Positions 1 to 5,014 of a DNA stretch of 5,014 nucleotides are shown here, piece after piece. A model generated the notes under the pieces. That model was not told where the DNA came from and searched no databases. It saw only the letters and a list, made by a program, of their open reading frames with translations. Both the position numbers and the translations under genes were made by a program. Every line of letters begins with the position of its first letter. Position 1 is the stretch's first letter. This stretch comes from Thermoleophilia bacterium (lineage in GTDB: Bacteria; Actinomycetota; Thermoleophilia; Gaiellales; Gaiellaceae), in NCBI GenBank assembly GCA_013362295.1, contig JABFWJ010000324.1, positions 1-5,014 of the forward strand, given 5' to 3'.

Positions 1-209
1 CGCTCCTCGTCTGCGACGAGCCGACCGGGAACCTCGACCCCGACACGTCGGTCGGGATCATGCAGCTCCTCTACCGCATCAACCGCAGCGGCACGACGAT
101 CCTGATGGTCACGCACGACCGCGAGATGGTCGACAAGATGCGCAAGCGCGTCATCCAGCTCGAGGACGGCCGCCTCGCTCGTGACGAGCGCCGCGGAGGC
201 TACGAGTAA
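1..209 (+). CDS. ftsE: FtsE, cell-division ABC transporter ATPase (3' end only)
   Basis: This is the C-terminal 68 residues of an ABC ATPase; the start lies left of the window and the first complete codon is at position 3. Visible in order are the Walker B strand with its catalytic glutamate and D-loop (LLVCDEPTGNLDP, residues 1-13 of the visible part) and the switch histidine in ILMVTHDRE (residues 33-41). A short tail rich in charged residues ends in GGYE. The CDEPTGNLD form is typical of FtsE and the related LolD/MacB ATPases. The ftsX gene directly downstream decides for FtsE. FtsE hydrolyses ATP at the inner face of the membrane and, with FtsX, controls peptidoglycan hydrolases at the division site or along the sidewall. 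The TAA stop (207-209) shares its last A with the ftsX ATG, so the two are translationally coupled. The Walker A and signature motifs are outside the window and cannot be checked. Confidence 0.95.
   Translation, partial: LLVCDEPTGNLDPDTSVGIMQLLYRINRSGTTILMVTHDREMVDKMRKRVIQLEDGRLARDERRGGYE
195..199 (+). promoter_or_regulatory. Shine-Dalgarno site of ftsX
   Basis: GGAGG lies inside the last codons of ftsE, nine bases before the ATG at 209. It supports the ATG that overlaps the ftsE stop as the ftsX start. It is the clearest ribosome binding site on the forward strand of the window. Confidence 0.7.
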
Positions 210-1093
210 TGGCAGGGCGTTTCAGGCTGCTTGTATCGGAGGCCTGGCGGTCGCTCGGCGCGAACCTCTCGACGACGTTCGCCGCGACGATGACGGTGCT
301 GATCGGAATGTTCCTGCTCGGCCTCTTCATCGCGCTCGGCACCTGGACCGTGTCGTGGTCGAACCACGTGAAGAAGCAGCTCGTCGTGAAGGTGTACTTC
401 CTGCCGGGCGCCACCACGCAGCAGAAGAACGACGTCGCGCGCACGCTCCAGCAGAGCCCGTACGTCGCGCCGGGCGGCGTCAAGTACATCTCGAAGGGAG
501 AGGCCTTCGCGCAGATGAAGCGGCGCTATCCCGAGCTCGTCAAGAACCTCACATCGAACCCGCTGCCCGATTCGCTCGACGTGACGCCGGACAAGGCCGA
601 GCACGTCGACCTGCTCTACAACTCGATCGTCACGCCGCACAAGCCGCCCGGGGTGGGGAAGGTGAACGACGGCAAGCGGATCTCACACCGCATCCTCCAG
701 GTCGCGCACGTGATCGAGATCGTCTTCACTGTGGCGACGCTCGTGCTGCTCGTCGCGTCGATCCTCCTGATCTCGAACACGATCCGGCTGTCGATCTTCT
801 CGCGGCGACGTGAGATCGAGGTGATGAAGCTCGTCGGCGCGACGAACTGGTTCGTGCGCGGTCCGTTCATGCTCGAAGGATTGATCTGCGGGCTCTTCGG
901 GTCGCTGCTCGCCGTCTTCTTCCTCGTGCTCGGCAAGGCGATCGCGCTGCCCTCGATCCTGCCGCACCTGTCCGGAGACACCGACGTGCGCGCTCTCAGC
1001 TTCCCGCTGACCGCGCTCATCCTGCTCGCCATGGGCCTCGGGCTCGGCGCCGTCGGCTCCGGCCTCACGATCCGGCGCTTCCTCCAGGTCTAG
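209..1093 (+). CDS. ftsX: FtsX, cell-division ABC transporter permease
   Basis: A 294-residue protein, the usual size for Gram-positive FtsX. It has the FtsX topology: a cytoplasmic N-terminus (1-23), TM1 (about 24-46), a large extracytoplasmic loop (about 51-167), TM2 (about 168-192), a cytoplasmic loop, TM3 (about 220-246) and TM4 (about 264-288). The stretch after TM2 (NTIRLSIFSRRREIEVMKLV, 190-209, then GATNWFVRGPFMLEG) is the conserved FtsX core that contacts FtsE. The extracytoplasmic loop keeps the usual PPGV turn (146-149) just before the helix entering TM2. FtsX carries the FtsE ATPase signal across the membrane; in Gram-positives the loop activates a peptidoglycan hydrolase (PcsB, CwlO or RipC in studied species). 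No such hydrolase or M23 factor is encoded next to it here; the next gene is an S41 protease, as in Bacillus subtilis, where ctpB follows ftsEX. The start is set by the GGAGG site and the overlap with the ftsE stop. Confidence 0.95.
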   Translation: MAGRFRLLVSEAWRSLGANLSTTFAATMTVLIGMFLLGLFIALGTWTVSWSNHVKKQLVVKVYFLPGATTQQKNDVARTLQQSPYVAPGGVKYISKGEAFAQMKRRYPELVKNLTSNPLPDSLDVTPDKAEHVDLLYNSIVTPHKPPGVGKVNDGKRISHRILQVAHVIEIVFTVATLVLLVASILLISNTIRLSIFSRRREIEVMKLVGATNWFVRGPFMLEGLICGLFGSLLAVFFLVLGKAIALPSILPHLSGDTDVRALSFPLTALILLAMGLGLGAVGSGLTIRRFLQV

Positions 1094-1144
1094 ACGCTCG
1101 GTCATCTGGCGGCCAACCGGCTGATCGCTTAATCTCGATCGATC

Positions 1145-2245
1145 ATGCGGCGGACGGTGTGCCTCGCGCTGGGGACAGCGGCGCTGGCGGCCTTCGGGAT
1201 CGGCCTCGCTTTGCGTCCGGTCACCCGCCCTGCGTACCGGGCGGCGGAGGTCGACCAGGTGCGCGCCGAGCTCGCCTCGCACTACTACCGTCCGCTCTCG
1301 AAGAGCGTGCTCGCGCAGCCGACCCTTCCGCGCCTCCTCGGCGCGCTCCACGACCGGTACACGACCTACCTCTCGGCGCCCGAGTACCGTCTGGCCCGCC
1401 GCCCCGTGGCCGGCGGCTACGGCGGGATCGGGGTCACGGTCCTCCCGGCTCCCGGCGGCCTGCTCGTGCGCCGGACGATCAAGGGGCCGGCCCGGGTCGC
1501 CGGGGTGCTCCCCGGCGACACGATCATGGCGGTCGACGGCGCTTCCACGGCCGGGCTGACGTTCGACGAGGCGCTCGGGCGAATCCTCGGGCAGCCCGGG
1601 AGCACCGTCACGCTCCGCGTCCTGCGCGACGGGCGCGAGCTCCGGTTCAGGCTGGTACGGCGCGCGTTCGCGCTGCACGCGGTGCACGCGCGGCTCGTCA
1701 AGAACGTCGGCGTGCTGCGCCTCGACGCGTTCACGCGCGGATCCGCGATGCAGAGCAAGACGGCGCTCGAACGGTTGAAGCGGAACGGCGCGACCGCGCT
1801 TGTCCTCGATCTCCGCGCCAATCCCGGCGGCCTGCTCGATCAAGCGGTCGGCGTCGTGTCGTTGTTCCTCCGCCCGGGCGCGAGCGTCGTCTCGCTCGCG
1901 GGCGCACACGAACCGCTCCGCATCCTCTACTCGCGGGGCGGGCCGGCTTCGACGATCCCGCTCGCGGTGCTCGTCGACGAGGGCAGTGCGAGCGCCTCCG
2001 AGGTCGTCGCGGGCGCGCTCAAGGACCACGGACGGGCCACGGTGGTCGGCGAGCGGACGTACGGCAAGTCCCTCGTGCAGGAGATCGTGCGCCTGCCGTC
2101 CGGTGCGGCGCTGAAGCTCACCGTCGCGCGCTACCTGACGCCCGCCGGCGTCGACATCTCCCGCAACGGCGTGCAGCCTGACATACGCTCGCGGCACGCC
2201 CTTGACGCAGCTCTCCGACTCTTCGCGACTCGTCGTCGAAGTTAG
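1145..2245 (+). CDS. S41-family C-terminal processing protease, membrane-anchored
   Basis: A 366-residue serine protease of the CtpA/CtpB/Prc family. A hydrophobic segment at about 5-24 after MRR, with no clear lipobox or signal-peptidase site, suggests a signal anchor with the enzyme outside the membrane. Residues 61-95 match the family's pre-PDZ region (HDRYTTYLSAPEY, 69-81). A PDZ domain spans about 93-172 (GIGVTV; GDTIMAVDG, 124-132). The protease core follows, with LDLRANPGGL (221-230) and GSASASE (280-286). By family alignment the nucleophile is Ser283 and the general base Lys308 (in YGKS), with Gln312 four residues on; the 25-residue Ser-Lys spacing agrees with known members, so the enzyme looks intact. 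It is at the short end of the family, with almost nothing after the core. The substrate is unknown; linkage to ftsEX suggests cell-wall enzymes or their regulators. The ATG at 1145 is the first start after an in-frame TAA at 1130, and no Shine-Dalgarno site precedes it. Confidence 0.93.
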   Translation: MRRTVCLALGTAALAAFGIGLALRPVTRPAYRAAEVDQVRAELASHYYRPLSKSVLAQPTLPRLLGALHDRYTTYLSAPEYRLARRPVAGGYGGIGVTVLPAPGGLLVRRTIKGPARVAGVLPGDTIMAVDGASTAGLTFDEALGRILGQPGSTVTLRVLRDGRELRFRLVRRAFALHAVHARLVKNVGVLRLDAFTRGSAMQSKTALERLKRNGATALVLDLRANPGGLLDQAVGVVSLFLRPGASVVSLAGAHEPLRILYSRGGPASTIPLAVLVDEGSASASEVVAGALKDHGRATVVGERTYGKSLVQEIVRLPSGAALKLTVARYLTPAGVDISRNGVQPDIRSRHALDAALRLFATRRRS

Positions 2246-3863
2246 CCGCCGCGGGCGGCTGGTCGTCGGCGACCCCTACTTCACGCCGGGCGTGCCGGTC
2301 GTGCTGGAGTCGAAAGGCATCGGCGACGTCTCGGCAGGCGATCTCGCCGTCGTGCGGACGGGTCGGGGGCGGGCGAAGGTCGAGGAGCTGCTCGGTCCGG
2401 CCGACCGGATCGAGAACGTGCTCGAGGCGCTGCTCGTCGAACGCGGGCTGCGGCAGCCGTTCGAGCCGCATCAACCGCCCGAGGCTGTCGACCCGAACCG
2501 TGCCGACCTCCGTGACCTCCTCACCTACACGATCGATCCCGAGACGGCGAAGGACTACGACGACGCACTCTCGTTCCGCCGCGACGCGGACGGCATTCGC
2601 GCGTGGGTTCATATTGCAGACGTGTCGTGGTTCGTCGGGGCGGGGACCCCGCTCGACCGCGGCGCGGCCAATCGCGCATTTTCGACGTACGTGCCCGGCA
2701 CCGTCGCGCCGATGCTCCCGCACGACCTCGCCGACGACCTCTGTTCACTTCGGCCGCACCAGGACCGGCTCTGCGTGACGGTCGAGATGCCGCCGAACGG
2801 CGAGCCGATCTTCTATCGCTCGACGATCCGCTCGGACGCGCGGCTGAGCTACGGCCAGGCAGAACGGCTCGAGGGCTCGCCCGCGGTGCTCGACGCGCTC
2901 GCGTTGAACGACGAGCTCGCGCAGCGTCTGCGAGCCGAGCGATTCGCGCGCGGGGCGCTCCAGGTGCAGACGCCGGAGGCCGTGTTTCGCTTCGACGGGT
3001 CCGGCGGCGTGGCAGAAGCCCGGCTCGAGGCCGAGCCGCACGCGCACGTGCTCGTCGAGGAGCTGATGATCCTCGCGAACGAGCACGTGGCGGCGTTCCT
3101 CGCCTCGCGCAACCGGAACGCGCTCTACCGCGTCCACGAGCCGCCCGACCCGCTGTCGATCGAGCACCTGCTCGCGAAGCTCGTCGACCTCGGCGTCCCG
3201 ACGCCGCCCGCCCCGGACCGGCTGACGCCGCGGCAGGCGGCGAGGCTTGCCGGTGCGATCTCCGAGCGCCTCGCCGAGTACGTCGAGCAGTCCGGGCGGG
3301 GCCGGTACGCGTTCCCAGCGCTCGTCCTGCGCTCGCTCAAGCAGGCTCGCTACGACTCGCGCAACCTCGGCCACTCCGGGCTCGCGAGCACCGCGTACTG
3401 CCATTTCACCTCGCCGATCCGGCGCTACCCCGACCTCGTCGTGCACCGGGCGCTGCTGCGGGAGCTCGGCCTGTCGGACGACCCGCTCCCCGGCGAGCTC
3501 GAGCCCCTCGCCGCGCACACCTCGGAGCGAGAGCGGGAGGCGGCGCAGATCGAGTACCTCGCCGACGACATCTGCCTCGCCTGGCTCCTCGAGCGCCTGC
3601 TCTTCGAACGGGGTTGGGAGGAGAGCTGGGAGGGCGAGATCACCGGTGTGATCGCCTCCGGCCTCTTCGTCCGTTTCGGCGAGGTGTTCGAGGGCTTCCT
3701 GCCGGCACGGCGGCTGCACGGCGAGTTCTTCGAGATCAACACGCTCGGCACCGCCCTCGCGGGCCGCACGACCGGCCGGACGTACAAGCTCGGAAATCCG
3801 ATCGAGGTGCGCGTCGAGGCGATCGCGCGCAACGAGGGCAAGATCGAGCTCGCGCTCGGCTAG
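2202..3863 (+). CDS. rnr: RNase R/II-family 3'-5' exoribonuclease (short form)
   Basis: A 553-residue RNB-family exoribonuclease, which degrades RNA from the 3' end one nucleotide at a time in the cytoplasm. Residues 1-100 form one cold-shock/OB-like region running into VLEALLVERGL. The RNB catalytic domain follows, with the magnesium-binding aspartates Asp112, 118, 120 and 121 in TIDPETAKDYDDA. Next come STYVPGTVAPMLP (161-173), VEELMILANE (285-294) and HFTSPIRRYPDLVVHR (401-416), whose Arg407 corresponds to the catalytic arginine of the family. A C-terminal S1 domain (about 476-551) binds RNA. The SPIRRYPDL form is RNase R-like. However, the protein is far shorter than Escherichia coli RNase R (813 residues): it lacks the N-terminal helical and first cold-shock regions and the lysine-rich tail. 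The TTG at 2202 is the only standard start between an in-frame TGA (2136) and the conserved region. It overlaps the protease gene by 44 bases and lacks a clear Shine-Dalgarno site, so the exact start is less sure than the identity. The TAG stop lies in the left CTAG of the element downstream. Confidence 0.92.
   Translation: MTQLSDSSRLVVEVSRRGRLVVGDPYFTPGVPVVLESKGIGDVSAGDLAVVRTGRGRAKVEELLGPADRIENVLEALLVERGLRQPFEPHQPPEAVDPNRADLRDLLTYTIDPETAKDYDDALSFRRDADGIRAWVHIADVSWFVGAGTPLDRGAANRAFSTYVPGTVAPMLPHDLADDLCSLRPHQDRLCVTVEMPPNGEPIFYRSTIRSDARLSYGQAERLEGSPAVLDALALNDELAQRLRAERFARGALQVQTPEAVFRFDGSGGVAEARLEAEPHAHVLVEELMILANEHVAAFLASRNRNALYRVHEPPDPLSIEHLLAKLVDLGVPTPPAPDRLTPRQAARLAGAISERLAEYVEQSGRGRYAFPALVLRSLKQARYDSRNLGHSGLASTAYCHFTSPIRRYPDLVVHRALLRELGLSDDPLPGELEPLAAHTSEREREAAQIEYLADDICLAWLLERLLFERGWEESWEGEITGVIASGLFVRFGEVFEGFLPARRLHGEFFEINTLGTALAGRTTGRTYKLGNPIEVRVEAIARNEGKIELALG
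3860..3863. repeat. Left CTAG, probable target-site duplication
   Basis: CTAG directly abuts the left inverted repeat. Its TAG is the stop codon of the exoribonuclease gene. Because CTAG is its own complement, it also lengthens the perfect inverted repeat to 16 bp, so the true duplication could be 2 to 4 bp. Confidence 0.55.
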
Positions 3864-3875
3864 GAGGGATTGGCG
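3864..3875. repeat. Left terminal inverted repeat of the element
   Basis: GAGGGATTGGCG, a perfect inverted match to 4010-4021. With one bulged base and one mismatch the match continues inward through GAATAC (3875-3880) against the complement of 4005-4010. Confidence 0.85.
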
Positions 3876-3933
3876 AATACAGGTTGTGCCGCCGGGCCGC
3901 GCTGGACGCCCCGATGCTGCGTCCTCGGTTGCA

Positions 3934-3952
3934 TCGATAGCCCGGCTATCGA
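3934..3952. terminator. Central hairpin of the element, possible two-way terminator
   Basis: TCGATAGC, a CCG loop and GCTATCGA form a perfect 8-bp stem at the exact centre of the 158-bp element. It would fold in RNA from either strand and lies between two convergent genes. No T-run follows on either strand, so it is not a classic intrinsic terminator. Any terminating effect would come from the hairpin itself or from the larger stem of the whole element. Confidence 0.35.
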
Positions 3953-4009
3953 CGCGCCCTGCGTCCTTGCCTCGGAACGCCCATCGCACCCCGGCGACGA
4001 ACGGCATTC

Positions 4010-4021
4010 CGCCAATCCCTC
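4010..4021. repeat. Right terminal inverted repeat of the element
   Basis: CGCCAATCCCTC, the exact complement of the left terminal repeat at 3864-3875. Confidence 0.85.
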
Positions 4022-4025
4022 CTAG
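4022..4025. repeat. Right CTAG, probable target-site duplication
   Basis: This second copy of CTAG abuts the right inverted repeat. Read on the minus strand, its TAG is the stop codon of the response-regulator gene. Confidence 0.55.
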
Positions 4026-4654
4026 ATGAGGCGGCGCTCGTGCGCCCAGCGGGTGAGCTCGGCGCGGGAGGAGAGCTGCAGCTTGCGCAGGACGCTGGAG
4101 ACGTGGGCCTCCACGGTCTTCACCGACAGATGCAGCCGGGCGGCGATCTCCTTGTACCTGTAACCGCGCGCGATCAGCTGCAGCACCTCGCGCTCGCGCG
4201 CGGTCAGGTTCTCGAGCTCGGCGTCGTCGCCGACGCGCACGCCCTCGCGAAATGCGTCGAGCACGAACCCCGCGAGGCGCGGCGAGAACACGGCATCGCC
4301 CTCGGCGACCCGTGCGACCGCAGCGGCGAGCTCGTCGCGCGAGATCGTCTTCGTCACGTAGCCGCGTGCACCCGCTCGGATGACGCCGATCACGTCCTCC
4401 GCGGCGTCGGAGACCGAAAGCGCGAGGAACTTCACTCCGGGCCGCTCCTGCGCGACCGCTGCGATCACCGCCTCGCCGCCGCCGTCGGGAAGATGCACGT
4501 CGAGCAGGACGACGTCCGGATCGAGGTCGCGGATCAGCGGCACCGCCTCGGCGACGCTGCCCGCCTCGCCCGCGATCTCGACCGCCGCCCCGAGCTCGCC
4601 GCGGACGCCGGCGCGGAAGAGTTCGTGGTCGTCGACGAGGACGACGCGGATCAC
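4022..4654 (-). CDS. NarL/FixJ-family two-component response regulator
   Basis: A 210-residue response regulator of standard NarL-family length. The receiver domain (about 2-118) has the acidic pair Asp8-Asp9, the phosphate acceptor Asp52 in LLDVHLPDGGG, Ser80 at the switch serine/threonine position in LALS, and Lys102 in YVTK; all key residues are present. A linker (about 119-146) leads to a LuxR-type helix-turn-helix (about 148-205: LTAREREVLQLIARGYRYKE, then the recognition helix in LSVKTVEAHVSSVLRKL). It is a DNA-binding transcription factor activated by phosphorylation, most likely by the kinase encoded just upstream. The GTG start overlaps the kinase stop as GTGA and has a GGGAG site six bases before it. 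The C-terminus (RAELTRWAHERRLI) looks complete, so the element next to its stop has not visibly altered the protein. Target genes cannot be inferred from this window. Confidence 0.95.
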   Translation of the reverse strand: MIRVVLVDDHELFRAGVRGELGAAVEIAGEAGSVAEAVPLIRDLDPDVVLLDVHLPDGGGEAVIAAVAQERPGVKFLALSVSDAAEDVIGVIRAGARGYVTKTISRDELAAAVARVAEGDAVFSPRLAGFVLDAFREGVRVGDDAELENLTAREREVLQLIARGYRYKEIAARLHLSVKTVEAHVSSVLRKLQLSSRAELTRWAHERRLI

Positions 4655-5014
4655 CGGATACTCCCGGGGAGCGTCAGCTCGACCTCGGTCCCGGTGCCGG
4701 GCGAGGAGGTCACCGTCGCCGTTCCGCCGGCTCGGCGCATGCGGCCTTCGATCGACTCTGCGACGCCGCGCCGGTCTGCCGGGACCGTGGCTCGGTCGAA
4801 GCCGACACCGCGGTCGCGGACGAACACGGCGACCTGGTCGCCCGTCGTCTCGAGGTACACGGAGATCTCGTCGGCGGTCGAGAACTTGGCCGCGTTCGTC
4901 ATCGCCTGGCGGGCGGCGAGCACGAGCTGTTCGAGCGACTCGTCGAGCGGCAGGTCGCCCGCGCTCGCCAGCTCGATGCGTACGCCGTGCAGTTCCTCGA
5001 CGTCCGCCGCAGCC
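4651..5014 (-). CDS. Sensor histidine kinase, C-terminal ATPase domain (5' end cut off)
   Basis: The 120 C-terminal residues of a histidine kinase; the gene enters from the right edge of the window. A GTG at 4923 could be mistaken for the start, but the frame stays open to the edge with plausible kinase sequence (DVEELHGVRIELASAGDL). The visible part is the HATPase_c domain: N-box ARQAMTNAAKFS with Asn40 (numbered from the first complete codon), G1 motif VRDRGVGFD (Asp67, Gly69, Gly71), and a terminal block with GVAESIEGRM and SSPGTGTEVELTLP. The RRGVAESIEGRMRRAGG form resembles, from memory, actinobacterial kinases that carry an N-terminal PspC domain and pair with LuxR-type regulators; this is inference because the sensor part is not visible. 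The phospho-accepting histidine is also outside the window. Its TGA stop overlaps the regulator's GTG by four bases (GTGA), so the two are coupled and form one two-component system. Confidence 0.93.
   Translation of the reverse strand, partial: AAADVEELHGVRIELASAGDLPLDESLEQLVLAARQAMTNAAKFSTADEISVYLETTGDQVAVFVRDRGVGFDRATVPADRRGVAESIEGRMRRAGGTATVTSSPGTGTEVELTLPGSIR
4661..4665 (-). promoter_or_regulatory. Shine-Dalgarno site of the response regulator
   Basis: On the minus strand this reads GGGAG and lies six bases before the GTG start at 4654. It sits inside the kinase coding sequence and supports the GTG that overlaps the kinase stop. Confidence 0.55.

Larger units (their letters stand above)
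3864..4021. mobile_element. MITE-like non-autonomous insertion between convergent genes
   Basis: This is the only real intergenic block in the window. Its ends are perfect 12-bp inverted repeats (GAGGGATTGGCG and its complement), and it is bounded on both sides by CTAG. The interior is quasi-palindromic: 3890-3896 pairs with 3990-3996 (7 of 7), 3899-3905 with 3981-3987 (6 of 7), 3911-3917 with 3969-3975 (6 of 7), and 3934-3941 with 3945-3952 (8 of 8). The spacings between these blocks are the same on both sides to within one base. It has no room for a transposase and no convincing reading frame of its own. Terminal repeats, a target-like duplication, small size and lack of coding are the marks of a MITE. 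A 4-bp CTAG duplication would fit an IS5-type transposase, but the parent family is not identified. The alternative is a long native two-way terminator hairpin. Finding more copies in the genome would settle this. Confidence 0.65.

Noticed and set aside
683..2197. A 504-codon open frame on the minus strand opposite ftsX and the protease gene
   Set aside because: It is composed of Arg, Asp, Glu, Ala and His-rich low-information sequence typical of GC-rich antisense frames, shows no known motif, and lies opposite two clear genes.
2603..3940. A 445-codon forward frame overlapping rnr and ending in the element
   Set aside because: Arginine- and alanine-rich out-of-frame shadow of rnr; the rnr frame holds all the conserved motifs.
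3934..3957. Classic rho-independent terminator
   Set aside because: The stem is good, but no T-run follows it on either strand, so only a weaker hairpin or terminator call is kept.
2745..4007. A 420-codon open frame on the minus strand opposite rnr and reaching into the element
   Set aside because: It is an antisense shadow of rnr with biased composition and no recognisable motif. Its start inside the element has no conserved context, so it is not evidence that the element encodes a protein.
3864..4021. tRNA, riboswitch or other structured RNA gene in the intergenic block
   Set aside because: No cloverleaf, T-loop or known aptamer core was seen. The fold is one long quasi-hairpin with terminal repeats, and the block lies downstream of both genes, not in a leader.
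4651..4923. A complete 90-residue ATPase-like protein starting at GTG 4923
   Set aside because: The frame continues upstream to the window edge with plausible kinase sequence, and a start at 4923 would cut into the N-box helix. It is the end of a longer kinase.

Overview
The window is GC-rich, has no intergenic space except around one small element, and uses GTG and TTG starts. It looks like a chromosomal core segment of a high-GC Gram-positive bacterium. The FtsX and RNase sequences, and a histidine kinase C-terminus of a type common in actinobacteria, suggest an actinobacterium, perhaps of the Thermoleophilia (Gaiellales/Solirubrobacterales). That class-level placement is an impression from sequence style and was not tested by a search.

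Layout, left to right. Positions 1-209 hold the 3' end of ftsE (cell-division ABC ATPase). ftsX follows at 209-1093, overlapping the ftsE stop by one base. After a 51-base gap comes a membrane-anchored S41 (C-terminal processing) serine protease at 1145-2245. A short RNase R/II-family exoribonuclease at 2202-3863 starts on TTG inside the protease gene. All four read rightward and probably form one transcription unit joining the FtsEX division/cell-wall switch, an extracytoplasmic protease and an RNA-decay enzyme. On the other strand, reading leftward into the same point, are the C-terminal part of a sensor histidine kinase (5014-4651, cut by the window end) and a NarL/LuxR-type response regulator (4654-4022). 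These two overlap by four bases (GTGA) and form a two-component pair.

The two convergent operons meet at a 158-bp element (3864-4021) that is the main point of interest. It has perfect 12-bp terminal inverted repeats, is flanked on both sides by CTAG, and is a quasi-palindrome through its whole length with a perfect 8-bp hairpin at the centre. The flanking CTAG copies supply the stop codons of both genes. Removing the element plus one CTAG rebuilds a tail-to-tail arrangement in which rnr and the response regulator overlap by exactly CTAG. The simplest reading is a MITE-like non-autonomous insertion that duplicated its target at the shared stop codons and changed neither protein. It may now also act as a two-way transcription terminator or RNA hairpin.

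No RNA gene, CRISPR array or complete transposase was seen. All long overlapping open frames other than these six genes are high-GC shadows.
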